DNA of 64,000 bases from Asaia sp. W19. Lineage in GTDB: Bacteria; Pseudomonadota; Alphaproteobacteria; Acetobacterales; Acetobacteraceae. The DNA is taken from the NCBI RefSeq assembly GCF_003994335.1, contig NZ_PNQZ01000031.1, positions 1 to 64,000 on the forward strand. Reading direction: 5' to 3'. The notes below the pieces were generated by a model that was not told where the DNA came from, ran no database searches, and saw only the letters and a list, made by a program, of their open reading frames with translations. The position numbers and the translations under genes were made by a program. This document shows, in pieces, positions 8,480 through 21,303 of the stretch (the first letter of the stretch is position 1; every line of letters starts with the position of its first letter).

Positions 8480-9604
8480 ATGACCGATGTCCCTTCGCCC
8501 GAAACCCCTCCCTTCGATCCGCTCATCACTGCCGGCCTCAAGCAGATTGGCATCGAGAAGCCGAACGATGTTCAGAACCGTGTCTGGCCCGAATTGCTGG
8601 CCGGGCGCGACGTCCTGCTCATTGCCCAAACAGGCTCGGGCAAGACAGCGGCCTATGCCGCGCCCATTTTCGACCATCTCCTGAGGGAGGGTCAGGAGCG
8701 CCAGCCCGCAGCGCCCCGTGTTCTGGTGCTGGCCCCGACACGCGAGCTCGTCACCCAGATCGCAGGCGTCTGCCGCCAGATCGGACGTCGCCTCCCCTTC
8801 CGGACGAGACTGCTCTGCGGCGGCCTGCCGAAAGACGCGCAGGTGGAGGCATTGGCCGAGGGGGTGGATATTGCGGTTGCGACGCCAGGACGCCTTATAG
8901 ATCTACTGATGAGCGGCGCATGCCGCCTTGATGCCACCACCCTTCTGATAGTGGATGAAGTCGATCAGATGCTCGATGAGGATTTCCTCATCGCTATGGA
9001 CGAGATCATCCCGCATCTTCCAGCAAGACGTCAGGCCATGCTGTGCTCGGCAACCCTGCCTGCACAGGGGCGCGCTCTGGCAAACAAACTGCTCTACAAG
9101 CCCGTGACACTCGAATTTGCGGGGCAGACGGTCACGCCGCGTCGCATCAAGCAGCGCGCCATGTTCGTCGAAGCCGAGGAGAAGCTCGCGACCCTGACAC
9201 GCCTGTGCAGTGAGACCGAGGGGCGTCAGATCGTGTTTCTGCGCACCAGGGCCTCAGTCGATCAGACCGGCAAGCATCTCCGCAAGGCTGGGCTTTCAGT
9301 AGCCGTATTGCATGGCGACCTAGCGCAGACGGCGCGTCAGAAAGCAGTCGAGGCGCTGCGCAGCGGGCAAGCCCGTATTTTGCTGACCACAGACGTTGCG
9401 GCGCGCGGCCTTGATATCGACGACGTCGCTCTGGTCGTAAATTATGACTTGCCCGAAAAGGCCGAGACTTATGTGCATCGGATCGGCCGCACGGCGCGCG
9501 CGGGCAAGCGCGGCGCGGCGCTCGCCTTCTGCACGCGCGATGATCGTCTGCTGCTGCGCGCCATCGAGAAAGAGATCGGCTACCGCATAAGCATCGTTTC
9601 CTGA
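8480..9604 (+). CDS. DEAD-box ATP-dependent RNA helicase
   Basis: The product is 374 residues, essentially the two RecA-like helicase domains with no long C-terminal tail. In order: Q-motif region PNDVQNRVWPELL, motif I AQTGSGKT, Ia PTRELV, Ib TPGR, motif II VDEVDQM (DEVD instead of DEAD), motif III SAT, then IV-VI including TDVAARGLDIDD and HRIGRTARAGKRG. DEAD-box enzymes unwind short RNA duplexes in ribosome assembly or mRNA turnover. The alanine-to-valine change in motif II is conservative, so activity is expected. The lack of a basic tail means the RNA target cannot be predicted. The promoter is shared with the divergent ELM1-like gene. Confidence 0.93.
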   Translation: MTDVPSPETPPFDPLITAGLKQIGIEKPNDVQNRVWPELLAGRDVLLIAQTGSGKTAAYAAPIFDHLLREGQERQPAAPRVLVLAPTRELVTQIAGVCRQIGRRLPFRTRLLCGGLPKDAQVEALAEGVDIAVATPGRLIDLLMSGACRLDATTLLIVDEVDQMLDEDFLIAMDEIIPHLPARRQAMLCSATLPAQGRALANKLLYKPVTLEFAGQTVTPRRIKQRAMFVEAEEKLATLTRLCSETEGRQIVFLRTRASVDQTGKHLRKAGLSVAVLHGDLAQTARQKAVEALRSGQARILLTTDVAARGLDIDDVALVVNYDLPEKAETYVHRIGRTARAGKRGAALAFCTRDDRLLLRAIEKEIGYRISIVS

Positions 9605-9676
9605 CTCACGCGGCCTTGAGGTTTCTCCCATGCGGGGTCTAAACTCCCTGTCATGACCCCGCCCAAGGCCCGTCCC

Positions 9677-10828
9677 ATGGATACCGTTGCGATTCTGGAA
9701 AAGCTCGTCTCATTCGATACGACGAGCCGCAACGCGACGGCGCCGATCATCGAATGGATCGAATCCTGGCTGGACGCCCATGCGGTGCCCCACACACGAA
9801 GCCATGGACCAGAAGACGGAAAGTGGAATCTCCATGCGATTCTCGGCCCGGTCGGGCGCGGTGGTCTGGCTCTCTCGGGGCATGTCGATTGCGTGCCGGT
9901 GGATGGACAGGACTGGAGCCGAGATCCCTTCACGCTGAGCGAGCAGGACGGCAAACTTTTCGCGCGCGGCTCAGCGGACATGAAGGGCTTTGTCGCGGCG
10001 ATGCTTGCGGCAGTACCCACCCTGTCAGCCCTGCCCCTGGTCAAGCCGGTGCATCTTTTCTTCACCTTCGATGAGGAAATCACCTGCAACGGGGCGCGCC
10101 ATCTGATCGAGGATGTATCGGCGCGTGATCTGATGCCGGATCTCTGCATCGTGGGCGAACCTACGCTCCTCTCACCGATCATCGCTCATAAAGGGCGCTT
10201 CACTATCCGCATCGATGTACGCGGGCGCCCTGCGCATTCCTCACAGCCTGCTCTGGGAGCCAATGCCCTGCATGCAATGGGCCGGGCGATTGCCGAAATT
10301 GCAGAAATGGCGGAAGGGTTCGAGCGCGACGGCCCTCATGTGGCGGGCTTTGAGCCCAGCCACACCACCATGCAAGTTGGCTTGGCCAAAGGAGGCAGCA
10401 TACTCAATATCGTCCCGGAGCACGCCACTTTCGAGGTGGAGTGGCGTGCCGTGCCCGGGGATGATAACGAAGCGATCCTGGCGCGTCTGCGGCACCGTCT
10501 TTCCCCCATCGACGCCGCTCTGCGCGCGTTGAGCCCGGAATGCGGGATTGATTACACGCCTCTGGTCGATCTGCCACCGCTGGATCTTGCTCCGGACGCA
10601 CCGCTCGTTTCGCTGATGCAGCAGATTACCGGGCGCAATTCTGCCGGATATGTGTCCTATGGGACCGAGGCCGGGATCTATCAGCAGGCAGGACTGCCCA
10701 CCATCGTCTGCGGTCCCGGTGATATTGCCCAGGCCCACAAACCCGATGAGTGGATCGCCCGCGATCAGCTCGATCGCTGCGATGCCATGATCGAACGCCT
10801 GGTCCGCCGCGTTTGCGCGGCGTCATGA
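9677..10828 (+). CDS. argE: Acetylornithine deacetylase (M20 family)
   Basis: The product is 383 residues from the ATG at 9677, preferred over 9653 because AAGG lies 8 bases before it. It has the M20 metal and catalytic pattern: SGHVDCVPVDG, ARGSADMKGFVAA, TFDEEITCNGARHL with the general-base glutamate, VGEPT, and a dimerisation lid starting AHKGRFTIRIDVRGRPAHSS. YGTEAGIYQQAG and the late AQAHKPDEW complete the metal site. ArgE removes acetate from N-acetylornithine in arginine synthesis in the cytoplasm. Its stop overlaps the start of the next gene (ATGA), so the two are translationally coupled. Closely related M20 enzymes differ in acyl substrate, so ArgE is the best but not the only option. 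Confidence 0.88.
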   Translation: MDTVAILEKLVSFDTTSRNATAPIIEWIESWLDAHAVPHTRSHGPEDGKWNLHAILGPVGRGGLALSGHVDCVPVDGQDWSRDPFTLSEQDGKLFARGSADMKGFVAAMLAAVPTLSALPLVKPVHLFFTFDEEITCNGARHLIEDVSARDLMPDLCIVGEPTLLSPIIAHKGRFTIRIDVRGRPAHSSQPALGANALHAMGRAIAEIAEMAEGFERDGPHVAGFEPSHTTMQVGLAKGGSILNIVPEHATFEVEWRAVPGDDNEAILARLRHRLSPIDAALRALSPECGIDYTPLVDLPPLDLAPDAPLVSLMQQITGRNSAGYVSYGTEAGIYQQAGLPTIVCGPGDIAQAHKPDEWIARDQLDRCDAMIERLVRRVCAAS

Positions 10829-11856
10829 GTTGCGGCGCCTCCCCGCGCGACCATCATCCCGTGCGCCGCAGGCGTCAGCGGCTCCTGCCCAATCTGACCC
10901 TTCCGCGCCGCCTCCCTGATTTCCCTGTACTCATCACACCGCCAGATCTGACTGAGTGGCGGACGGGCAATAATGGTATTCCCGGCGTGATCGAGCGCGA
11001 TAGCGGACGGGCGGGGCCTGAAATCACGGTCGTCTCACTCATTCATGGCAATGAATTTGCCGGAGCAGCAGCCGCCGATGCGCTGCTACGCGAGGACATA
11101 CGCCCGTTATGCGGCGTCTTGCGTGTCGTCTTTGCCAATATGGATGCGTTTGACCGATTCACCCCTCAAAATCCTACAGCCTCACGTTTCATCGCGGAGG
11201 ATCTGAACCGGGTCTGGTCCCACGACCGCCTCTCTCACGCGCCCGGCTCGGTCGAGATGGAGCGCGCCATCGAATTGCTGCCAATCATAGAACGCAGCGA
11301 TCTGCTGCTTGACTTGCATTCCATGCTCTGGGAGTCAGCGCCTCTCTTCATTTCCCCCCAGACCGCCCGTTCAGTCACGCTGGCAGGACTCCTCTCCTCT
11401 CAATCCGACACACCGTTCCTGACTCTCACGGATCTGGGCCATGTCGGTGGCGCCCGGCTGATCGAGCACAACCGCTTCGTGACCCAGACGGGCGGCGCGC
11501 GCAGCGTGTTGCTCGAAGCCGGGCAGCATTGGCGCGCGGAGACGGTCGAGATCAGCAAACGCGTCATTCGTCACTTCGTCGATAATGCCGGGTTCCTCCA
11601 TTTCGGCGCGAAAGACACGGAGAATGCCGCCGCCGCGCATCAGGCCATGGTGACGGATAATGTCGTGGCGCGCAGTGCCAGCTTTGCCTTCACCGAAGCT
11701 TTTCAGGGCGGAAGCGTGATCGAGAAGGCAGGCACACTCATCGCGACAGATGGCGACGACGAGATCTGCACACCCTATGATCACTGCGTCCTGATCATGC
11801 CCAATCTATGCGTCAGACGCGGACAGCTTGCCGTAAGGCTCGCCAGACTCATCTGA
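10825..11856 (+). CDS. Succinylglutamate desuccinylase/aspartoacylase-family protein
   Basis: A 343-residue metallocarboxypeptidase-like enzyme, starting inside the argE stop codon (ATGA). Zinc-ligand motif HGNEFAG near residue 75, then RFIAEDLNRVWS, DLLLDLHSMLWES with the third ligand, and SVLLEAGQHW near the catalytic glutamate match the AstE/AspA superfamily. These enzymes cleave N-acyl groups from amino acids such as N-succinylglutamate or N-acetylaspartate. Coupling to argE suggests an N-acylated amino acid substrate, but which one cannot be read from sequence. The N-terminal 25 residues are basic and poorly conserved, so a later start is possible. Confidence 0.8.
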   Translation: MSCGASPRDHHPVRRRRQRLLPNLTLPRRLPDFPVLITPPDLTEWRTGNNGIPGVIERDSGRAGPEITVVSLIHGNEFAGAAAADALLREDIRPLCGVLRVVFANMDAFDRFTPQNPTASRFIAEDLNRVWSHDRLSHAPGSVEMERAIELLPIIERSDLLLDLHSMLWESAPLFISPQTARSVTLAGLLSSQSDTPFLTLTDLGHVGGARLIEHNRFVTQTGGARSVLLEAGQHWRAETVEISKRVIRHFVDNAGFLHFGAKDTENAAAAHQAMVTDNVVARSASFAFTEAFQGGSVIEKAGTLIATDGDDEICTPYDHCVLIMPNLCVRRGQLAVRLARLI

Positions 11857-11904
11857 GCGATTGGGTTCCAGCGACACACCCATCGACCAAAACATATCAC
11901 CCTG

Positions 11905-11931
11905 GGGTTCTCCCTACGGGAGGGAGAACCC
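11905..11931. terminator. 10-bp GC-rich hairpin between convergent genes
   Basis: GGGTTCTCCC (11905-11914) and GGGAGAACCC (11922-11931) pair perfectly around a 7-base loop. It sits between the convergent aspartoacylase-like gene and glyA and can serve both. T-runs are absent, so termination efficiency is uncertain. Confidence 0.6.
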
Positions 11932-12001
11932 GGCCCCGCCCGACTGAAGAGAGGCAAAGGCTGGAGGTCAAACCTGCGGAACATTGCCCGCAGGGAGGCG
12001 G

Positions 12002-13309
<1,308 letters not shown>

Positions 13310-13432
13310 TCTTTTCTCTCCCAGAGGGGGCGCACAGACGCACAAAATGGCGTATCACGAACGGCAATATCCCAGATTTCCCCCCGCCGCCAACCCGTTT
13401 AGCGCGGACGAGACGTTTTAGAGGAAGACTGA

Positions 13433-15891
<2,459 letters not shown>

Positions 15892-15896
15892 CGTCT

Positions 15897-15935
15897 ACCC
15901 GCCATATGCGCGGAAGTGCCGCTCATATGGCGGGT
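15897..15935 (+). repeat. Long perfect inverted repeat at the hemB-yraN junction
   Basis: Arms ACCCGCCATATG (15897-15908) and CATATGGCGGGT (15924-15935) pair perfectly. After one mismatch, GCGG (15910-15913) pairs with CCGC (15919-15922), leaving the loop AAGTG. Both possible yraN start codons lie inside the arms, and the GGAAG ribosome site lies at the loop. It may end the hemB transcript or mask yraN translation. No T-run follows. Confidence 0.7.
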
Positions 15936-16262
15936 AAGGAAGCGGAAAGTCATGCCTGTGCGCTCATCGCGCAGCATGGCTTCAGCATTATGGCCAGGCG
16001 CTGCCGGACGCCCCTTGGGGAGATCGACGTGGTGGCCGCCTCTCCCACCACGCTGATCTTTGTCGAGGTCAAGCAACGCAGATCCCTTACGGAAGCTGCT
16101 TTCGCACTGGCTGCTGCGCAACAGCGTCGGGTTCTCCAGGCTGCTGATTACCTGATCCAGACCCGACCTGAATGGCACAGAGAGGCTGTGCGGATCGATC
16201 TGATCATGCGTGACGAGTGGGGAAAACTGGAATGGCGCGAAGACATCCTGCGCGCGTTCTGA
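15927..16262 (+). CDS. yraN: YraN family (UPF0102) predicted endonuclease-like protein
   Basis: A 111-residue protein of the UPF0102 family. Motifs are GKEAESHACALIAQHGFSIM, RCRTPLGEIDVVAAS and TLIFVEVKQRRSL, the E-ID-EVK pattern of a PD-(D/E)xK nuclease fold, then RVLQAADYLIQTRPEW and RIDLIMRDEWGKLEW. The start at 15927 is chosen because GGAAG precedes it; the ATG at 15906 would add seven residues but has no ribosome site. Cellular role and DNA cleavage are not established for this widespread family. It lies 35 bases after hemB, with a strong hairpin over its start. Confidence 0.85.
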   Translation: MAGKEAESHACALIAQHGFSIMARRCRTPLGEIDVVAASPTTLIFVEVKQRRSLTEAAFALAAAQQRRVLQAADYLIQTRPEWHREAVRIDLIMRDEWGKLEWREDILRAF

Positions 16263-16619
16263 GGAAAGCTGGGAACGCACCATTCGCCCGGAAACGCAAT
16301 CGTGGGGCATGGTATCGTCCCTGCTATGACCGGACGGCTAGGTTCATCGGCTCAGGCCACAGACAATGGGGCCACTCACCGGGCGTTTTCGACGCATTGA
16401 TCGTTGCAGAGCGGGGGAAGAGTCTTCGGTCGTGACTGGGTAGGAACGTCACGAGATGTCCGCTCACTCTGATATCGGCACCTTCTACCCCGCTAGGCCC
16501 CGCTCTCTGGGGGCGACGCCTCACATCAGCTTCAAAGCACGCGTGCGCGACTTGAATGGGTATGGAGACGTCAGGCGCTGCGGGAGGCGCCTCTAACCGT
16601 CATATCAGGGAGAGAAAGA
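16263..16619. other. Intergenic stretch without a recognisable gene
   Basis: About 357 bases between convergent genes. Short hairpins are visible, for example CGTGAC/GTCACG around 16430-16455, but no ORF with a ribosome site and no known RNA motif was recognised. An unrecognised small RNA cannot be excluded. Confidence 0.4.
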
Positions 16620-16928
16620 TCAGCCGTGGCGGCGGGCGTGATGACCCTTGGCGCTCGCCGGAGCCTTGGCATGATAGACGACCGTGTGAACCAGGGCACT
16701 GCGCGACTGACCGACGCTGCGATGAGAGGCGACCTGATGAACGGTTGCACCATGATGAGAATGGGAAACGGCGGGGCGGTGATAAACCGGGGTGGCGGTC
16801 AGGGCATCGAGCGTCAGCTTCGAAGCTTCCCAGTCGGTGATCTCTCTTGCGCTGGCACCGTGCGAAGCAAAGGCGGCTCCTGCGGCGATGACTGAAGTGG
16901 CAAGCTTGAGAACCGAAAGACGCCGCAT
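16620..16928 (-). CDS. Small secreted histidine-rich protein
   Basis: The product is 102 residues with a clear leader (MRRLSVLKLATSVIAAGAAF then ASHGASA, cleavage near ASA-REI). The mature part carries about ten histidines, clustered in YHRPAVSHSHHGATVHQVAS and ending KGHHARRHG. An AGGGAAG ribosome site precedes the ATG. Histidine-rich periplasmic proteins may bind metals, but the spacing here is irregular and matches no known family, so a metal role is only a guess. It is monocistronic: the next same-strand gene lies outside its transcription path and YraN is convergent. Confidence 0.65.
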   Translation of the reverse strand: MRRLSVLKLATSVIAAGAAFASHGASAREITDWEASKLTLDALTATPVYHRPAVSHSHHGATVHQVASHRSVGQSRSALVHTVVYHAKAPASAKGHHARRHG

Positions 16929-17095
16929 TTTTACTTCCCTTTGAATGACCTGGGGACAGGTTATGCGGGAGAAATAAGGAGCAACAAGGGGCGTTTGGAG
17001 ATAATTTTCACTCCACCGGAGCGCGTTGCAATTCTGCCACAGTTTGGGTCAAAACCATGGCAGAACGCAGAATTTATGGCCTAATCAAGGCAAGA

Positions 17096-17431
17096 TCACG
17101 CCACCTTCTTGGCGATGTTCTTCTCTTCGAAAAGAGACTCCAGTTCGCCGCTCTGGAACATGTCCGTCACGATGTCACAGCCACCGATGAACTCGCCCTT
17201 GACATAGAGTTGGGGAACCGTCGGCCACTGCGAGAAATCCTTGATGCCCTGACGCATTTCGGCGCTGGCCAGAACATTGGCAGTCTCAAAATCCACGCCC
17301 ATATGGCCGAGGATCTGCACAACACGTGCCGAGAATCCGCATTGCGGGAACAGCTTGTCACCCTTCATGAAAAGCATGACGGGGTTGGAATCGATCAGCT
17401 GCTGGATATGCTGGAAAACGGCTTCAGCCAT
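17096..17431 (-). CDS. grxD: Monothiol CGFS glutaredoxin (Grx4 type)
   Basis: The product is 111 residues with the monothiol site KLFPQCGFSARVV, the glutathione-binding WPTVPQLYVKGEFIGGCDI, and the conserved MLFMKGD start of strand one. CGFS glutaredoxins bind a bridged [2Fe-2S] cluster, alone or with BolA, and pass it on or sense iron. It has an AGGAGAG ribosome site and sits 104 bases downstream of bolA on the same strand, the classical pairing, and close behind the purine genes. Confidence 0.96.
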   Translation of the reverse strand: MAEAVFQHIQQLIDSNPVMLFMKGDKLFPQCGFSARVVQILGHMGVDFETANVLASAEMRQGIKDFSQWPTVPQLYVKGEFIGGCDIVTDMFQSGELESLFEEKNIAKKVA

Positions 17432-17535
17432 GGGGTCTCTCCTGTGCGCAAAACGCGCTGGGTCTATCGTCTCGAGATTATAGACCCAACCGGTCTCTAT
17501 TGTCAGGGGGTTAATATTCGGGCGTAATCAGCGCC

Positions 17536-17766
17536 TCAGGGTGTCTGAGTCTTCAGGGCCAGCGCATGCAGCTCCGTGCCCATACGCCCGCCAAAGGCGT
17601 CATAAACCAGCTTGTGCTGGCGCACTCGTGGCAGCCCCGCAAAAGCGGAGCTGGTCACGGTGGCAGCATAATGATCCCCGTCCCCGGCGAGATCGTGGAT
17701 CTCGATCCTGGCGTCAGGCAGGGCAGCCTTGATCGTACGCTCGATTTCCTCGGCACTCATTGGCAT
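17536..17766 (-). CDS. bolA: BolA-family protein, Grx4 partner
   Basis: The product is 76 residues with the BolA stretch PDARIEIHDLAGDGDHYAAT and the C-terminal helix region RVRQHKLVYDAFGGRMGTEL with its conserved histidine ligand. H in GDGDHYAA and the HKLVY histidine are the expected cluster and nucleic-acid contact sites. BolA forms a [2Fe-2S] heterodimer with CGFS glutaredoxin, encoded next. It starts three bases after the purL stop, so it is probably read through from the purine operon. The short form without N-terminal extension is typical of alphaproteobacteria. Confidence 0.95.
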   Translation of the reverse strand: MPMSAEEIERTIKAALPDARIEIHDLAGDGDHYAATVTSSAFAGLPRVRQHKLVYDAFGGRMGTELHALALKTQTP

Positions 17767-17769
17767 GGG

Positions 17770-19968
17770 TCAGCGCTCCATCAGCTTGGGGAAGAACTCG
17801 GCATTGACCTTGCGCATACGCTCGGCCGAGAGCGACATACCATCGGTCAGAACCAGAGCATCACCCCCTGTACGACCCAGATGGCGCACAGGAACATGGG
17901 CCTTCTCCGCTGCATCGATCAGGGCCGCAGCGTGCTTGGTGGCGATCACGTAACAGGCCTGATCCTCACCGAAATAGAAGGCGTGCAGGCTCGTGCCATA
18001 ATGCGGCTTGTCAAGATGGCACCCAACGCCACTGGCCATGACCATCTCGGCGACTGCGACCAGCAAACCCCCATCGGCGATGTCGTGACACGCCTCGACG
18101 CGCCCTTCCCCGATCATCTTGCGCACGAAGTCGCCGTTACGGCGCTCGGCGTGAAGATCGATGACCGGCGGGGCGCCATCCTCGCGGTGGCAGATCTCGC
18201 GCAACCAGAGCGACTGACCGAGCTCGCCGCGGATTTCACCGATCAGCACAAGCTCGCAGTGCTCGGGCATGCCAAGACCGATGGCCTTGCTCACATCGTC
18301 GATCACACCGATCGCGCCAATGGCGGGGGTCGGCAGGATCGGCTGCGACAGACCGCTCGGATGGCTCGTCTGGTTGTAGAGCGAGACATTGCCGCTCACG
18401 ACCGGGAAGTCGAGCGCACGGCAGGCTTCGCCCATGCCCTTGATGGCATCGGCAAACTGACCCATGATTTCTGGCTTCTCGGGATTGCCGAAATTCAGGT
18501 TATCCGTCACGGCCAGAGGTAGGGCGCCTGTTGCTGTGATATTGCGCCATGCTTCCGCGACCGCCTGCGCGCCACCTGCATGAGGATCGGCCTGACAATA
18601 GCGCGGGGTACAATCCGTGGTCATGGCAAGACCGCGCTTCGTGCCCTCAACGCGCACGATGGCGGCGTCAGCTGCGCCAGGACGGCGTGCGGTCTGGCCG
18701 CCCACACCGCTGTCGTACTGGTTCCAGACCCAGGCGCGCGAGGCGAGATCCGGGCAGGCCAGCAGGGTCAGCAGGGCATGTTCGACACCCGCGGGATCGG
18801 CCACCGTACCCAGACGACCCGGCTTTTCTGCATGGGTCATCGGGCGGTGATAGAGAGGAGCCTCGTCAGCGAGCGGCGCCAGCGGGATATCGGCTTCCGT
18901 CTTGCCGAGATGCTTGACCGTGATATGCGCCGTGTCGGTCAACACGCCCACGATCGCGAAATCGAGGTCCCACTTCTCGAAAATGGCACGGGCCACGTCG
19001 GTGCGTTCGGGCTTGAGCACCATGAGCATACGCTCCTGACTCTCGGACAGCATCATCTCATAGGCCGTCATGCCGGTTTCGCGCTGCGGCACCTTGTCCA
19101 GGTCGAGCTCGATACCCACCCCGCCCTTGCCTGCCATTTCTACGGCAGAGGACGTCAGACCAGCCGCTCCCATGTCCTGGATGGCCACAATCGCGTCGGT
19201 CGCCATCAGTTCGAGGCATGCCTCGATCAGCAGCTTTTCGGTGAACGGGTCGCCCACCTGCACCGTCGGGCGCTTCGAGGCCGCATGTTCATCGAATTCC
19301 GCAGACGACATGGTGGCACCATGGATGCCGTCACGCCCGGTCTTGGAGCCGACATAGACCACCGGATTGCCGATCCCGGCAGCGGCCGAGAGGAAAATGC
19401 GATCCTGACGGGCGATACCCACCGTCATGGCGTTGACGAGCGGGTTCCCGTTATAGGCGGGATGGAAGTTGATCTCACCACCGACCGTGGGCACGCCCAC
19501 GCAGTTGCCATAGCCCCCGATCCCGCGCACGACGCCATCGATCACACGCTGCGTCACCGGAAGAGACGGGTCGCCGAAGCGCAGCGCGTTCAGATTGGCG
19601 ACGGGGCGCGCACCCATGGTGAAGACATCGCGAAGGATGCCCCCCACACCTGTCGCCGCACCCTGATAGGGCTCGATGAAGGACGGATGATTATGGCTTT
19701 CCATCTTGAAGACGGCGGCGAGCCCGTCGCCGATATCGACCACACCGGCATTTTCGCCCGGTCCATGGATCACCCAGGGAGCCGTTGTCGGCAGGGTCTT
19801 GAGATGCACGCGTGAGGATTTATACGAGCAATGCTCGGACCACATGACCGAGAAGATGCCGAGTTCTGTCAGGCTCGGCACGCGGCCCATGATGTCCAGA
19901 ACCTTCTGGTATTCCTCAGCGGAGAGACCGAAGCGGGCGGCGAGTTCAGCGTTGACGATCATGCTCAT
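17770..19968 (-). CDS. purL: Phosphoribosylformylglycinamidine synthase subunit PurL
   Basis: The product is 732 residues, the short synthetase subunit that works with separate PurS and PurQ. It makes FGAM from FGAR, ATP and ammonia in step four of purine synthesis. Seen: [19 protein letters not shown], the ATP/metal region [57 protein letters not shown] and the duplicated half with [20 protein letters not shown] and [16 protein letters not shown]. The start overlaps the purQ stop by four bases, so subunits are coupled. Intact and of normal length. Confidence 0.97.
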   Translation of the reverse strand: MSMIVNAELAARFGLSAEEYQKVLDIMGRVPSLTELGIFSVMWSEHCSYKSSRVHLKTLPTTAPWVIHGPGENAGVVDIGDGLAAVFKMESHNHPSFIEPYQGAATGVGGILRDVFTMGARPVANLNALRFGDPSLPVTQRVIDGVVRGIGGYGNCVGVPTVGGEINFHPAYNGNPLVNAMTVGIARQDRIFLSAAAGIGNPVVYVGSKTGRDGIHGATMSSAEFDEHAASKRPTVQVGDPFTEKLLIEACLELMATDAIVAIQDMGAAGLTSSAVEMAGKGGVGIELDLDKVPQRETGMTAYEMMLSESQERMLMVLKPERTDVARAIFEKWDLDFAIVGVLTDTAHITVKHLGKTEADIPLAPLADEAPLYHRPMTHAEKPGRLGTVADPAGVEHALLTLLACPDLASRAWVWNQYDSGVGGQTARRPGAADAAIVRVEGTKRGLAMTTDCTPRYCQADPHAGGAQAVAEAWRNITATGALPLAVTDNLNFGNPEKPEIMGQFADAIKGMGEACRALDFPVVSGNVSLYNQTSHPSGLSQPILPTPAIGAIGVIDDVSKAIGLGMPEHCELVLIGEIRGELGQSLWLREICHREDGAPPVIDLHAERRNGDFVRKMIGEGRVEACHDIADGGLLVAVAEMVMASGVGCHLDKPHYGTSLHAFYFGEDQACYVIATKHAAALIDAAEKAHVPVRHLGRTGGDALVLTDGMSLSAERMRKVNAEFFPKLMER

Positions 19969-20666
19969 GCGACGAGACTCTTCACCAGACCCGAGAACAG
20001 CGGCACGCCTTCTGTCGCGCCAAGATCGGGATCGACCAGGTTTTCAGGATGGGGCATCAGACCGCAGACGCGCTTATTGGCGCTCAGGATGCCTGCGATC
20101 GAGCGCTGGCTGCCATTGGGGTTGCTCACGCGATTGGCGGCATCAAGCGTGCCTTGGGCACAGACATAGCGGAAGGCCACGCGGTCCTCGCCTTCGAGGC
20201 GGTCGAGTTCGACTTCGGAAGCCGTATAGTTGCCATCGCCATGAGCGAGAGGCGCACGGAACACATCGCCCTTCGCCCAGTCGCGCGTGAAGGCCGTGTC
20301 CTGCGTCTCGACACGCAGGAACCCGTCCTGCGAGAGAAAGCGCATCCCGGCGTTGCGCAACAGCGCACCGGGGAGGAGCTGCGCCTCGGTCAGGATCTGG
20401 AACCCGTTGCACACGCCCAGCACATATCCGCCCCTTTCGGCGAAGGCACGAACCTCGCGCAGGATGGGCGAGTGCGCGCCCATGGCGCCCGAACGCAGAT
20501 AATCGCCGAAGCTGAAGCCACCCGGCAGGACGATCAGATCCAGGTCAGGCAGGCTGGTGTCACGATGCCAGAGCATGGTGGGCGCCTTGCCGCTCACGAG
20601 GCGAAGCGCCTGCTCCATGTCGCGCTCACGGTTCGTGCCGGGGAAAACGACGATACCGGCCTTCAT
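19965..20666 (-). CDS. purQ: FGAM synthase glutaminase subunit PurQ
   Basis: The product is 233 residues from the ATG at 20666 ([17 protein letters not shown]), chosen because GGGAGG precedes it and the ATG overlaps the upstream stop (ATGA). It is a class I glutamine amidotransferase: nucleophile in [20 protein letters not shown], catalytic His-Glu in [17 protein letters not shown]. It supplies ammonia from glutamine to Pur[14 protein letters not shown] is a typical PurQ stretch. The four-base overlap with purL continues the coupling. The gene before it is not a purine gene, which is unusual. Confidence 0.96.
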   Translation of the reverse strand: MKAGIVVFPGTNRERDMEQALRLVSGKAPTMLWHRDTSLPDLDLIVLPGGFSFGDYLRSGAMGAHSPILREVRAFAERGGYVLGVCNGFQILTEAQLLPGALLRNAGMRFLSQDGFLRVETQDTAFTRDWAKGDVFRAPLAHGDGNYTASEVELDRLEGEDRVAFRYVCAQGTLDAANRVSNPNGSQRSIAGILSANKRVCGLMPHPENLVDPDLGATEGVPLFSGLVKSLVA

Positions 20667-21064
20667 GGCTTTCCTCCCTGGCCCGAACACGGATAGGCCT
20701 CGTGCAGCGCAGCAAACACGGATTTGCCAACCGGATATTTCAGCACATCCTGATGGCTCTTCAGCCAGGACAGGGCCTTGCCACGCATGGCGTCGGTCGT
20801 TTCCGCATCCGGCACACAGAAACCGACAACAGTCGCGCTATCGCCAGCGCTTTTAGCGTTAAGGGCAGACAGCGCTCCTGAATCAGCCATGCCGGCGATA
20901 TAGGCATCGCACACAGCCTTGCCCTGCGGCTTGGAACAGATGGCGCCGAAGCGACCCGCCTGCATGGAAGAAAGGCGATGCTCATCGGCCTGAGCCGTAC
21001 CGGCCAGACCGCCTGCGGGCAGCGCAAGAGCGACCACCGCCAGAAGAGCCAGCTTGCGGGTCAT
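20663..21064 (-). CDS. Exported Rap1a/Tai-like protein inside the purine operon
   Basis: The product is 133 residues with a leader ([20 protein letters not shown], cleavage near AQA-DEH). The mature part fits the Rap1a/Tai fold pattern: [43 protein letters not shown] and [11 protein letters not shown], with four cysteines for two disulfides. Rap1a/Tai proteins were first described as periplasmic immunity proteins against type VI amidase effectors, but many homologues have no effector partner and unknown roles. No effector-like gene is visible here. It overlaps purS and purQ by four bases at each end, so it is fully embedded in the purine transcript. The family call is from pattern reading. 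Confidence 0.7.
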   Translation of the reverse strand: MTRKLALLAVVALALPAGGLAGTAQADEHRLSSMQAGRFGAICSKPQGKAVCDAYIAGMADSGALSALNAKSAGDSATVVGFCVPDAETTDAMRGKALSWLKSHQDVLKYPVGKSVFAALHEAYPCSGQGGKP

Positions 21065-21303
21065 CCAACGACCTCTACGGCAAAATCCTCGATCACGAGA
21101 TTGGCGAGCAATTCGCGCGCCATGGCCTCACCCTGGGCGAGAGCCTTTTCGCGGTCATCAGTCGCGATCTCGAGCTCCATGGTCTTGCCCACGCGCACTT
21201 CACCGACATTGGCAAAGCCCAGCACCTCGAGGGCATGACCGATAGCCTTGCCCTGGGGATCGAGCACGCCTTCCTTCAGCATGACATTGACGCGAATTTT
21301 CAT
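21061..21303 (-). CDS. purS: FGAM synthase small subunit PurS
   Basis: The product is 80 residues: [20 protein letters not shown], then [20 protein letters not shown] and a C-terminal strand. This is the PurS dimer that bridges PurL and PurQ and helps channel ammonia. The ATG overlaps the purC stop and the stop overlaps the start of the Rap1a/Tai-like gene, each by four bases. Length and sequence are typical. Confidence 0.97.
   Translation of the reverse strand: MKIRVNVMLKEGVLDPQGKAIGHALEVLGFANVGEVRVGKTMELEIATDDREKALAQGEAMARELLANLVIEDFAVEVVG

Noticed and set aside
16263..16619. 6S RNA, SRP RNA, RNase P RNA or tmRNA in this gap
   Set aside because: None of the conserved core sequences for these RNAs was found on either strand.
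18580..19815. Plus-strand open frame of 411 codons
   Set aside because: Antisense shadow of purL; its translation is His/Arg/Gly-rich with no family pattern.
20663..21064. Part of a type VI toxin-immunity pair
   Set aside because: No effector, VgrG, Hcp or amidase gene is nearby; the gene is embedded in the purine operon.
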